From Paracoccus sigandri (GTDB lineage: Bacteria > Pseudomonadota > Alphaproteobacteria > Rhodobacterales > Rhodobacteraceae), in contig NZ_QNRC01000016.1 of NCBI RefSeq assembly GCF_003709565.1, positions 32,605 through 96,604 of the forward strand: DNA of 64,000 bases. The letters are read 5' to 3'. Each line of letters opens with the position of its first letter. The stretch's first letter is position 1. The notes beneath the pieces were generated by a model. That model made no database searches and was not told the origin of the DNA. It worked only from the letters and a program-made list of their open reading frames with translations. The position numbers and the translations under genes are program-made. Positions 11,551-19,866 of the stretch are shown piece by piece.

Positions 11551-12530
11551 TCGGCTTTCTGCGCGGCCTCGGCCAGCATGGCGACGTAATCGTCCAGCAC
11601 CCAGGCGATGCCCAGGGGCGTCGGATTCGCCGCGTTCCCGACCGGATCGTTCTTCAGCATGACGATGCTGTCATTGGCGACGGCGGGCATGTGGCTGACC
11701 AGCGGATCGACCTTCATCGCGGCCAGAAGCAGCAGGCTGCCATAGGTCACGACGATGTCCACATCCTCGAAGGCGTCGATGTTCTCGGCGCTGACCGAGC
11801 CGGCGAACCTGCCCGGCTGGCTGGCGTCCACGACGCTTTTCGGCATGGAAAGGCCAAGATCCTGGAAGAACTTCACCCGCGTGTCGTTGGCCGTGTAGAA
11901 ATTCACGACGCTGAGATTCGTGGTGTCCAGATGCGTCACGAACATCGCGGTCTTGCCCTGCAAGGCGGGATGCGCGGCCAGCGTGTCGGCGATCTGCGCC
12001 TCCATCGCCGCGATCAGCGCCTCGCCCTCGGCCGCCATGCCCATGCCCGCGCTGTTCATGCGGATCATCTGCCGCCAATCGGTGGTCCAGGGCGAGTCCG
12101 GGTAGGCGACGACCGGGGCGATCCGGCTCAGCGTGTCGTAATCGGCCTGCGTCAGCCCGGAATAGGCGGCCAGGATCACGTCGGGGGCGGTCGCCGCGAC
12201 GGCCTCGAAATCGATGCCGTCGCCCTCGTCGAACAGGGCGGGGGTGTCCTCGCCCAGTTCGGCCAACTTCTCCTCGACCCAGGGCAGCACGCCATCGCCA
12301 TCGTCATCGCCGTAATTCGCCGCCGCCATGCCCACCGGCACCACCCCCAGCGCCAGCGGCACCTCGTGATTTCCCGAGGCGACCGTCGCCACCCGCTGCG
12401 GCTTTTCCGTGATCGTCGTGGTGCCGAAGGCGTGCGGGATGCTGACGGGAAACCCGGCCTCATCCGCAGGGGCGGGGGCGGCAGTCGTCATCAGGACCAG
12501 CATCGCAGGGCGCAGAATCCGCATCGTCAT
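11547..12530 (-). CDS. Iron-siderophore ABC transporter, periplasmic substrate-binding protein
   Basis: This 327-residue protein has a signal peptide (MTMRILRPAMLVLM then a small-residue stretch ending PADE). The mature part has the class III binding-protein layout: an early segment KPQRVATVASGNHEVPLALGV, then a middle helix, then a second lobe ending in the DDYVAML region. The start at 12530 has AGGAAAGG at suitable distance; ATG 12524 is an alternative. It should capture the siderophore delivered by the TonB receptor and hand it to the permeases. The receptor gene lies divergently 310 bases away, which supports a siderophore rather than B12. The ligand is not predictable from sequence. Confidence 0.92.
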   Translation of the reverse strand: MTMRILRPAMLVLMTTAAPAPADEAGFPVSIPHAFGTTTITEKPQRVATVASGNHEVPLALGVVPVGMAAANYGDDDGDGVLPWVEEKLAELGEDTPALFDEGDGIDFEAVAATAPDVILAAYSGLTQADYDTLSRIAPVVAYPDSPWTTDWRQMIRMNSAGMGMAAEGEALIAAMEAQIADTLAAHPALQGKTAMFVTHLDTTNLSVVNFYTANDTRVKFFQDLGLSMPKSVVDASQPGRFAGSVSAENIDAFEDVDIVVTYGSLLLLAAMKVDPLVSHMPAVANDSIVMLKNDPVGNAANPTPLGIAWVLDDYVAMLAEAAQKAE

Positions 12531-12840
12531 GGCCTTTCCTGGCAGGTTTGCCTGCGGATTTCCCGCGCAAGGGGACATGCGTCAACCCGTGCCGGCCAGG
12601 GTATCCGCATTTTCCCAAAGATTCCGACAAAAAAAGTGGGATTCTACAAGACAGGCCCGCGCCGCCGGCCCTAGAAGCGCCGCCAGCATGATCGCCACGC
12701 CGTCCCTGCCCCAGCCTCGGGCCCTGCCCCAGACTCGGGCGCGGAGGGCTTGACGTCATTCCAGGGCCAGCCAGCCTCGGACCCCTTCTGATCCGCAGGC
12801 AGCCAGCAGCAACGACAACATCCATGCGGGACCTTGAACC
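12531..12840. promoter_or_regulatory. Divergent promoter region of the siderophore locus
   Basis: These 310 bases lie between the leftward transporter operon and the rightward TonB receptor gene and must contain both promoters. I looked for Fur, RirA (IRO) and Irr (ICE) type palindromes and found no convincing match. A short run of A residues at about 12628-12635 is the most AT-rich part. Control by the AraC-type regulator encoded at 15054-15947 is plausible from context. Confidence 0.45.
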
Positions 12841-15012
12841 ATGGCACATGACATCCGGCGCGGCCCCCGCCGCCACCTTACCGCCCTGCTGCTGGGCTGC
12901 ACCGCGCTGATCGCATCCCCGGCGCTTGCCCAGGAAACCGTCCCGCCGGAATCCGGGGCGGGAACCGAGGACGCGCCGCTGCGGCTTTCGCCGATCATCA
13001 TCAGCGCCAGCGGCCCGTTCGACGACGATGCGAACACGATCGTCGCCAGCGAATTGTGGGTCGGCGGCAAGGTGGCGACCAGCATCCTCGACACCCCGGC
13101 CTCGGTGTCGGTCATCACCGAAAAGGAAATCCGCGACCGCAGGGCGACCACGCTGGAAGAGGTGCTGAGCTATTCGGCGGGCATCCATACCGATTATTAC
13201 GGGACGGACGACCGCAACGAATATTACCTGGTGCGCGGGTTCCAGGCGACGACCTATCGCGACGGGCTGACCCTGGGCTCGATGCGCGCGACGCGCGAAG
13301 AACCCTTCGCCTATGAGCGGGTCGAGGTCATCCGCGGCGGCAACTCGACGCTGTTCGGCACCTCGGATCCGGGCGGCACGATCAACTTCGTGACCAAGCA
13401 GCCGCGTTTCGAGCGTTTCGGCGAAGCCTACGGCTCGATCGGATCGCCGCGCAACGCGGAATACGGCTTCGACCTGGGCGACACGCTGGACGCGGACCAG
13501 ACGCTGGCCTGGCGCCTGACCGCCAAGGTCCAGGACGGCGAGCGGGAATACGACCATTCGCGCAACGATTCCACCTTCCTGATGGGTGGCCTGAGCTGGC
13601 AGCCGAGCGCGGTGACGAAGCTCAGCGTCATCGCGGATTACCTGAAGCGCGAGAACACGCCCAACAGCGGCGGCTATCCGCTGGATCGCGAATATGACCG
13701 CAGCGACTTCTTCGGAGAGCCGGACTTCAACTATCAGAACGTGGAACGCTCCAGCATCAGCGCCCTATTCGAGCATGAGTTCGACAGCGGCCTGCGCCTG
13801 CGGGCGAACCTGCGCTACAGCGACCTGAAAAGCGATTTCGGCTATGTCTATCTGTCGGATAGCGCGGCCCGCGTCGGCACGATGGTGGACCGCTGGTATT
13901 TCGGCGGCGATTCCACGGCCAGGGAACTGATCGGCAACGTCGTCCTGCAATACGACCGCAGCTTCGACAGCTTCGACAGCAGCACCCTGGGCGGCATCGA
14001 GTTCCGCGACGCGTCGGCGACAGAGCTGCCTTTCTATGGCCTCTATACGCCGATCGACGTGGCCAATCCGGTCTATTCGGGTGCGCCGGGCGCATTGGCT
14101 GCACCTTACCGGCTTCGCGAGAACGACTATCGGACGCAGTCGCTTTTCGTGCAGCAGAACATTTCCTTCAACGACCAGTTCATCGCGACGGTTGGTCTGC
14201 GCCACGACTGGCTGGATATTTCCAGCAAGGGCTGGAATCTGACGGACGGCGTTCGGGTCCCCTACGACGAAAGCAACGATTATTCGCAAACCTCATATCG
14301 AGCCGCACTGACCTACAAGTTCAGCCCCGAAATCTCGGCCTACGCCAGTTATGTCGAATCCGTGGCACCTCCGAACATGGAGAACGTGGGGGCCGAGTTG
14401 CAGCGAGGCGAGCAGTATGAACTGGGCCTGAAATATCAGCCGCTTGGCACGAACGCGCTGATCTCGGCCTCGATCTATGACCTGACCAAGAACAACGTCT
14501 CCGTCGCCGTCGTCGATCCAGATACCGGCAACATCACCCGCGAACTGGTCGGCGAACAGCGCGTGCGCGGCTTCGACCTGGAGGGCAAGGCCGAACTGGC
14601 GAACAATCTCGACCTGATCGCCTCCTATTCCTACATGGATTCCAAGGTCGTTCGGTCCGACCCGATCCGGGGCGTCGACGTCGAAGGCAACGAGTTCGCG
14701 GAAGTGCCGAACCACATGGCGTCGCTGTGGCTGAACTATACGCTCGAAGGCAATGAAAGCCGCGGCGACATGCGCTTCGGCCTGGGCGCGCGCTATATCG
14801 GGTCGTATTTCCATGCGATCTCGAACGATACCGGCAAGGCCGATGCGTCGGTCACGCTGGATGCGGCCTTCAACTACCAGGTGCAGGAGAACACGAACCT
14901 GGCCATCAATATCAGCAACCTGCTGGACGAGCAGCATGTCGTCGGGCGGGGCACGGCGGATTACTACAATCCGGGCCGCACCGTGGCGGTGACGCTGCGC
15001 CACAGCTGGTAA
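12841..15012 (+). CDS. TonB-dependent siderophore receptor (FhuA/FoxA-like)
   Basis: This 723-residue outer-membrane receptor begins with a signal peptide (ALLLGCTALIASPALAQ). A plug domain follows (DTPASVSVITEKEI, LVRGFQATTYRDG, YERVEVIRGGNSTLFG, GGTINFVTK), then a 22-strand beta-barrel of the TonB-siderophore type, ending RTVAVTLRHSW with the C-terminal aromatic residue expected of barrels. It imports a ferric siderophore using TonB energy and passes it to the divergent ABC transporter. It ends just before a hairpin that separates it from the convergent AraC regulator gene. The family cannot tell hydroxamate from other siderophores with certainty; the ferrichrome-type reading is tentative. 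Confidence 0.94.
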   Translation: MAHDIRRGPRRHLTALLLGCTALIASPALAQETVPPESGAGTEDAPLRLSPIIISASGPFDDDANTIVASELWVGGKVATSILDTPASVSVITEKEIRDRRATTLEEVLSYSAGIHTDYYGTDDRNEYYLVRGFQATTYRDGLTLGSMRATREEPFAYERVEVIRGGNSTLFGTSDPGGTINFVTKQPRFERFGEAYGSIGSPRNAEYGFDLGDTLDADQTLAWRLTAKVQDGEREYDHSRNDSTFLMGGLSWQPSAVTKLSVIADYLKRENTPNSGGYPLDREYDRSDFFGEPDFNYQNVERSSISALFEHEFDSGLRLRANLRYSDLKSDFGYVYLSDSAARVGTMVDRWYFGGDSTARELIGNVVLQYDRSFDSFDSSTLGGIEFRDASATELPFYGLYTPIDVANPVYSGAPGALAAPYRLRENDYRTQSLFVQQNISFNDQFIATVGLRHDWLDISSKGWNLTDGVRVPYDESNDYSQTSYRAALTYKFSPEISAYASYVESVAPPNMENVGAELQRGEQYELGLKYQPLGTNALISASIYDLTKNNVSVAVVDPDTGNITRELVGEQRVRGFDLEGKAELANNLDLIASYSYMDSKVVRSDPIRGVDVEGNEFAEVPNHMASLWLNYTLEGNESRGDMRFGLGARYIGSYFHAISNDTGKADASVTLDAAFNYQVQENTNLAINISNLLDEQHVVGRGTADYYNPGRTVAVTLRHSW

Positions 15013-15019
15013 GGCCTGC

Positions 15020-15053
15020 GGGCCCGGCCGTCGGTGTCGCGATGGCCGGTCCC
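15020..15053. terminator. Bidirectional hairpin between receptor and AraC regulator genes
   Basis: A 10-bp stem with one mismatch (GGGCCCGGCC against GGCCGGTCCC, loop 14) fills the gap between two convergent genes. It lacks a clear U-tract, so termination by this hairpin alone is uncertain. Confidence 0.5.
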
Positions 15054-15947
15054 TCAGCCGACCAGCTGCATCCGCCGCCAGGCGGCGGGCGTTTCCCCGG
15101 CGACCTGGCGGAACACGCGCGTCAGATGCGCCTGGTCGGAAAAGCCGATCTGGGCCGCGATATCGGCGACGGTCAGGTCGGTCTGGACCAGCAGCTTCTG
15201 CGCCTGACCGATACGCTGCGCCATCTGCCATTGCAGCGGCGTCTGCCCGGTGGTCTGCTTGAACACCGTCGCGAACCAGCTTTCCGACAGCCCCACGGTC
15301 GCGGCCATCTCGGCCACGGTCAGGCGATGGTCGCCGGCCTTTTCGAGACGCGCGACAAGGCGGTTCATCTGCGCCGGGGTCAACCCGCCGCTGGCACGCC
15401 CGGCGGCGTCATCGGGAATATCCAGAAGCCCGGTCACGATGCTGCCGACCAGGCTTTCGGCGAAAACCGCGTGGCGCGAGGGCTGTGCGACCTCTCCGAC
15501 CAGAAGCCCGGCAAGGGTGTGGATCGCATCGGCGTCCTGGATCTCGACCGGGCGGCGCAGCGCGGCCAGGGCGGCGGAGGCCCCCACCGTCGGCGTCAGG
15601 AATCGCATCATCCGGTCCTTGTGGATATGCAGGTCCAGATGCGCGAAGACGTGATGGCCGGTAAAGCGCGACCACATCGGCACGCCCGCCGGGACATAGA
15701 GCGCCCGCATCATCGGCCGCCCGCTGCGCCGCATCTGGTCGTCGCGGTTCGAGATCAGGATATGCGCGGACACGTCGTCGAAGAAGAACATGATGCGCGG
15801 GTCGGGCGACAGATAATAGCCATGCGCATCGGCCTGCCCCTCGGCCTGCCAATAGACGCTGACCAGCCCGTCCAGCCCGCGCCATTTCATCGGCGACACG
15901 CAGCTGATGCCATTGGTGTAACAGATCATGGAGTGACGATAGCTCAT
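15054..15947 (-). CDS. AraC family transcriptional regulator of the siderophore locus
   Basis: This 297-residue protein has a variable N-terminal sensing domain and a C-terminal double helix-turn-helix (about 200-295): LTVAEMAATVGLSESWFATVFKQ and LTVADIAAQIGFSDQAHLTRVF, followed by ETPAAWRR. PchR-type members bind their siderophore and activate the cognate receptor gene. The position next to a receptor and transporter supports that role, but the ligand is unknown. It reads toward the receptor gene, with a hairpin between. The 227 bases upstream (to 16174) hold its promoter; I could not pinpoint it. Confidence 0.9.
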   Translation of the reverse strand: MSYRHSMICYTNGISCVSPMKWRGLDGLVSVYWQAEGQADAHGYYLSPDPRIMFFFDDVSAHILISNRDDQMRRSGRPMMRALYVPAGVPMWSRFTGHHVFAHLDLHIHKDRMMRFLTPTVGASAALAALRRPVEIQDADAIHTLAGLLVGEVAQPSRHAVFAESLVGSIVTGLLDIPDDAAGRASGGLTPAQMNRLVARLEKAGDHRLTVAEMAATVGLSESWFATVFKQTTGQTPLQWQMAQRIGQAQKLLVQTDLTVADIAAQIGFSDQAHLTRVFRQVAGETPAAWRRMQLVG

Positions 15948-16174
15948 CGTCCGAAAGCCCCGCTCGTGCTGAGTATCCAGATGGCGTGCCTGTCAGGCGC
16001 GGCGCGGCGGGCGCGAGGCGTCATCTCTGGGAAGCTATCCATTGTCGATCACGCATGATGGGGGAAACGGCCGGCCTTGGCAATATCGGGGGCGATGGCG
16101 GCGCATGGTGGTGCCGATCGGTGCCCCTGTCTTGCGCACGGAGGGCTGGGCGCCCTCCGACACATGGCAAGACC

Positions 16175-17548
16175 TCACCGGGCGACGGTGGCGACCAGGC
16201 CGCCCGGATGCGGGACGGTCGCGCCGACCAGCTCGGCCGGAGAAGCCAGTTCCGGCAGCTTCCAGGCCAGGTCCAGCGCATCGCGGGTTTGTTCCTCGCC
16301 GATGACCAGCGCCGACTGGCGCAGGAATTTATCGTCCAGTTCCTCATTGGTCAGCGGGCGTTCGACGCTGCCGATCGCGTGTTCAACATGATGATCGATC
16401 CGCCGCCCGTCCTGCATGACAAGCGTGATCCGCACCTCGTCCTCGGCGATGTCGCCCGCCGTCGCGGTGACCTTGTCGCGCAAGGCGATGACACGGGGAT
16501 CAAGGGCGATCTCATCGGTGAAGGCCGTGGGTGATCCGTCACCGTGCAGCAAGGCGACGGCCGCGGCGTGATAGACGCTGAACTTGGTTTCCAGGCCGGT
16601 CTGCGGCCTGCGTTTTCCGGTCAGTTCCAGCACCAGCGGATGCGTGGTCAGCTGGACCGAGGCAATGCCGGCCACGTCCGCGCCCAGCTGCTTGCGCAAC
16701 TGGCGGCATCCGTCGATGGTGGGGTGAATGACGATCCCGCAGGCGAAGGGCTTGTAGCTGTTCAGCGCGGCCTCCCAACGGCTGCCCAGATCTCCGAGAA
16801 TTTCGGTATAGTCCTGCTTGTCCGAAAGAACGTTGGCAAAGCCGCGCGGCGCCTCGATGCCGCGCAGCGAGCTGTCGAAACCGGCCTCGGCCAGAAAGGC
16901 CGCCGCCGCGCCGTTCTGCGCCGCGCGCCCGGGATGCAGGCTCTTGCACATCGTCCCGAACATCTCTCGCAGCCCCGAGGACTGGGTGGCCGCGATCCCG
17001 AGCGCCCAGGTCGTCCGTTCCGCGTCCAGTCCCAGCAGTTTGGACATTGCCGCCGCGGCGCCGAAGACGCCCGCAGTCCCGGTGATATGCCAGCCGCGGT
17101 CGTAATGATGCGGATAGACGGCGTTGCCGATGCGGCATTCCACCTCGACCCCGACGATCAGCGCATCCAGCAGATCGGCGCCCGAGACCGGCCGGTATCC
17201 GGCCACCGCCATCAGCGCCGAGGCGACCGGCCCGGCGGGATGGATGATCGTCTTCATATGGGTGTCGTCATAATCCAGCACATGCGAGGTGATGCCGTTG
17301 AACAGCGCGGCATGCAGAACATCGGTCCTTTCCCCGCGCCCGATCACCCCAGCCTGGGGCTGGCCTGCAAAGGGGGCAAGCGCCGCGATCGCGCGGTCTG
17401 CGGTGACATGGTTCGCCCCCCCGATCGCGCAGCCGAACCAGTTGACGAAGGTGCGCAGACCTTCGGCCCGAACGGCGTCGGGAATATCCTGGGCGCGGAG
17501 TGCAACAATCCATTCCGCAAGATTGCGGGTCACCGAAATGTCGGTCAT
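16175..17548 (-). CDS. MmgE/PrpD family protein, first copy
   Basis: This 457-residue cytoplasmic protein is of the MmgE/PrpD superfamily, which includes 2-methylcitrate dehydratase and cis-aconitate decarboxylase. The all-helical domain holds the characteristic acidic motif LDYDDT (residues 91-96), then His103-Pro (IIHPAG) and later KSLHPGRAAQ, where the superfamily places active-site residues. It is the last gene of the leftward catabolic cluster, 76 bases after the GntR gene with a hairpin in the gap. A second, clearly diverged member lies at 18417-19808, so the pair may act on two intermediates or form a complex. The reaction is not assigned; the rest of the methylcitrate cycle (prpB, prpC) is absent, which argues against propionate. 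Confidence 0.88.
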   Translation of the reverse strand: MTDISVTRNLAEWIVALRAQDIPDAVRAEGLRTFVNWFGCAIGGANHVTADRAIAALAPFAGQPQAGVIGRGERTDVLHAALFNGITSHVLDYDDTHMKTIIHPAGPVASALMAVAGYRPVSGADLLDALIVGVEVECRIGNAVYPHHYDRGWHITGTAGVFGAAAAMSKLLGLDAERTTWALGIAATQSSGLREMFGTMCKSLHPGRAAQNGAAAAFLAEAGFDSSLRGIEAPRGFANVLSDKQDYTEILGDLGSRWEAALNSYKPFACGIVIHPTIDGCRQLRKQLGADVAGIASVQLTTHPLVLELTGKRRPQTGLETKFSVYHAAAVALLHGDGSPTAFTDEIALDPRVIALRDKVTATAGDIAEDEVRITLVMQDGRRIDHHVEHAIGSVERPLTNEELDDKFLRQSALVIGEEQTRDALDLAWKLPELASPAELVGATVPHPGGLVATVAR

Positions 17549-17584
17549 TTCATAGCCTTTCAGTTGTCAAATTCCCGGAACGGC

Positions 17585-17612
17585 CCCAGGGATGCGTTCA
17601 GCCTGCCCTGGG
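17585..17612. terminator. Hairpin between GntR and first PrpD genes
   Basis: A CCCAGGG/CCCTGGG stem (7 bp, loop of 14) lies in the 76-base gap of the leftward transcript. It has no U-tract, so it may stabilise or attenuate the transcript rather than end it. Confidence 0.35.
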
Positions 17613-17624
17613 CCCCGTCCGTCG

Positions 17625-18377
17625 TCAGGGGGGCGGGTCTTCCGCAGACTCGCCTGCTTGCAATTCCTCCATGGCGCGGCGCTGCTCGAGGATCCGGGCA
17701 TAGCCGTTCATCACATGTCCCCGCGCTGCATCGAATGCCGCCTGCGGGTCACGCGCGGCGACGGCCTCGACGATCTGGCCATGTTCGCGGTTCGACAGAT
17801 GCAGGCTTGCGGGGGCCGACAGACCCCGGAAGCGCTGGACATGCAGCTCGCGCGCGAAGCCCTGATAGGTGCCGGCCAGTCTGCGATTGCCGCACATCTC
17901 GCAAAGCGCGCTGTGGAACGCGACATTCAGCGGGTAATAGGCGCTGACATCGTCGGCGGCGACAGCCTCGTCCATCCCCAGGATATGGCCGCGCAGTTCG
18001 TGCAGCTGCGCCGGCGTGACGTTTTCCGCAAGGCTCCAGGCGACCGCACCGAAGGCGAAGCCGCGCGCGATATCCACCTCGCGCAGCTCTGCCTCGTCCA
18101 TCTGGCGCACGAAAAGCCCGCGGTTGGGGATATATTCCAGCAAGCCCACCGCCGCCAGCGCCCGGCAGGCCTCGCGCACCGGCGCCCGGCTGACGCCGCA
18201 TTGCGCCGCAAGGCTCATCTCGTTGATCCGCTCGTTCGGCGCGAAGTGGCCGGCGACGATCATCGCCTCGATCTCGTGGCGGACCAGTTCGCTGAGGGAA
18301 TTTCCCTTCAGGAAGCGGATGCCGGACGTGCCCGGCTGGTCGGTTTCTTCGCTTTGCGGCCTGGTTCCGCCCATCAT
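17625..18377 (-). CDS. GntR family (FadR subfamily) transcriptional regulator
   Basis: This 250-residue protein has an N-terminal winged helix (SLSELVRHEIEAMIV, then AAQCGVSRAPVREACRALAAVGLLEY) and an all-helical FCD effector domain (about 90-230; HSALCEMCGN). FCD regulators usually repress catabolic operons and release DNA on binding a carboxylic acid. Two near-identical palindromic sites with a GT-N2-AC core lie upstream of the tctC and AbrB genes of the same cluster, and this is the only regulator in the cluster, so it is the likely binder. The ATG at 18377 is followed by a second ATG. Confidence 0.92.
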   Translation of the reverse strand: MMGGTRPQSEETDQPGTSGIRFLKGNSLSELVRHEIEAMIVAGHFAPNERINEMSLAAQCGVSRAPVREACRALAAVGLLEYIPNRGLFVRQMDEAELREVDIARGFAFGAVAWSLAENVTPAQLHELRGHILGMDEAVAADDVSAYYPLNVAFHSALCEMCGNRRLAGTYQGFARELHVQRFRGLSAPASLHLSNREHGQIVEAVAARDPQAAFDAARGHVMNGYARILEQRRAMEELQAGESAEDPPP

Positions 18378-18416
18378 GCCATCACCTGTATCAATCCCGG
18401 ATCCTTCCTCGGCGTT

Positions 18417-19808
18417 CTACCCGCGGAATCCTGCAAGCATAGCCATATTCTCTGCCATAAACAGCGACTCTGCCGCCGAAAGCAGCGCCTCGGTGCGTTC
18501 GGCGTCCCAGCCGCCGAAACCGCAATTGGCCCGAAATTTCGCGACGATCTCCGCCCGAGGCAGCCGCTCGCGGCGCCCGCCACGCAGGTGGGGCTGGCGC
18601 GCGATGCGGGTGCCGCCATCCTTCAGGGTCGCGATGACGGTGCCGGTGTAGTTGCGGGGATATTCGTCGCCGGGGTCGATCTCGTAGCCGATCCGCCCGG
18701 TCAGATCGAGAAGCGCGGCATCCCGGATCCGTTCCTCGGTGAACTGGCTGAGCCCGGCCTGCCTGTCCAGAAGTCCGACCGCCACGCCGTAAGGCACGCT
18801 GAACTTGGCGGAATAGGGGGTCGTGGGGCGGCGCTTCTCGGCCAGAGGCTCCCACAGCCGATGCACCGTGCCCTCGCCGACCTTGCACAGGATGCTGTCG
18901 ATCTGCGACACCTCCAGCCCCTCGCGCGCAAGGGCGATGGCGCAATCGATGAAGGGCTGCACCATGGTGCCGCAGGCATAGGGCTTGAAGGCGATATCCG
19001 CGAAATGCCAGCACCGGCCCAGATCCTCGGTGATGCGACTGATATCGGGGGGGATGCTGGCCGTGCCGAAGGCGTAGAAGAAGCCGTGTTCGCCCTCGAA
19101 GACGGTGCGCGGCCCCTTGAACCCGCCGCGCGCGAAATGGGCGGCGCGGACGCCGCTTTGCGCGGCCCATCCGGGATGCAAACGCTTGGTCCAGGTTCCC
19201 TCGGCCAGGTATTCGATGATCCCCGAGGCCATGCTGCCCGCGATGCCAAGCGCATCCGTGGCCTGTTTCGCATTCAGTCCCAGCACGACCGAGACCGCCG
19301 CCGCCGCCCCCATCGCCCCGGCCACGGCGGTGGGATGAAAGCCCGCCCGGTGCTGCGCCATCGGGGCGACGATCGCCATGCGGCACATCAGCTCGGCCCC
19401 GGCGACGATGCCGCAAAGGACCGCCTCGCCCGTCGCGCCGGAATGTTCCGCCGCCGCCAGCACCGCCGGGATGATCGCGGCACCGGGATGCATGGGCGTG
19501 CCTTCGAAGGTGTCGTCGTAATCCTCTCCATGGGCGGCGGTGCCGTTCAGAAGCGCGGCGCCGGCCATGTCGAAACCCTCCGCGCGACCGAAGGCGGTGC
19601 AGGCGCCGCGACTGTCGAGCCCTGCCAGCACGGCCGCAACATAGGGTTCGTTCCGCGCCGAGACGACGAGACCGAGATGGTCGATCAGCGCCTCTTGCGC
19701 ACGCGCCCGGACCTCGGCGGGAATATCCTCGGCCCGCAGCCCCGCCGCCCAGCCGGCGAATTGTTCCGCCACTGCCTCCCCGGCCGAAACGAGCATGTGT
19801 TTTCCCAT
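18417..19808 (-). CDS. MmgE/PrpD family protein, second copy
   Basis: This 463-residue member of the same superfamily as 16175-17548 keeps the key motifs: EDYDDT (residues 95-100), MHPG (His107) and TKRLHPGWAA. The sequences differ too much for a recent duplication. The start at 19808 has GAGGAAAG at good distance. It lies between the tricarboxylate transporter genes and the regulator gene. Known members dehydrate or decarboxylate tricarboxylic or related acids, or isomerise small acids, so a tricarboxylate-like substrate matches the neighbouring TctABC transporter. The exact reaction is not known. Confidence 0.88.
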   Translation of the reverse strand: MGKHMLVSAGEAVAEQFAGWAAGLRAEDIPAEVRARAQEALIDHLGLVVSARNEPYVAAVLAGLDSRGACTAFGRAEGFDMAGAALLNGTAAHGEDYDDTFEGTPMHPGAAIIPAVLAAAEHSGATGEAVLCGIVAGAELMCRMAIVAPMAQHRAGFHPTAVAGAMGAAAAVSVVLGLNAKQATDALGIAGSMASGIIEYLAEGTWTKRLHPGWAAQSGVRAAHFARGGFKGPRTVFEGEHGFFYAFGTASIPPDISRITEDLGRCWHFADIAFKPYACGTMVQPFIDCAIALAREGLEVSQIDSILCKVGEGTVHRLWEPLAEKRRPTTPYSAKFSVPYGVAVGLLDRQAGLSQFTEERIRDAALLDLTGRIGYEIDPGDEYPRNYTGTVIATLKDGGTRIARQPHLRGGRRERLPRAEIVAKFRANCGFGGWDAERTEALLSAAESLFMAENMAMLAGFRG

Positions 19809-19833
19809 CGTTCTGTCTTTCCTCAGGATATGC

Positions 19834-19857
19834 GGGCCGCCCGCCTGGGGGCGGCCC
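19834..19857. terminator. Intra-operon hairpin after tctA
   Basis: A perfect 9-bp stem (GGGCCGCCC with GGGCGGCCC, loop of 6) lies in the 58-base gap between tctA and the second PrpD gene. No U-tract follows on the leftward strand. It could protect the 3' end of the tctCBA message or reduce read-through. Confidence 0.5.
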
Positions 19858-19866
19858 CTTGCGTCG

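Noticed and set aside
12531..12840. Iron-regulator box (Fur, RirA or Irr) in the divergent siderophore promoter
   Set aside because: No palindrome close to the known patterns; the AT-rich run alone is not enough.
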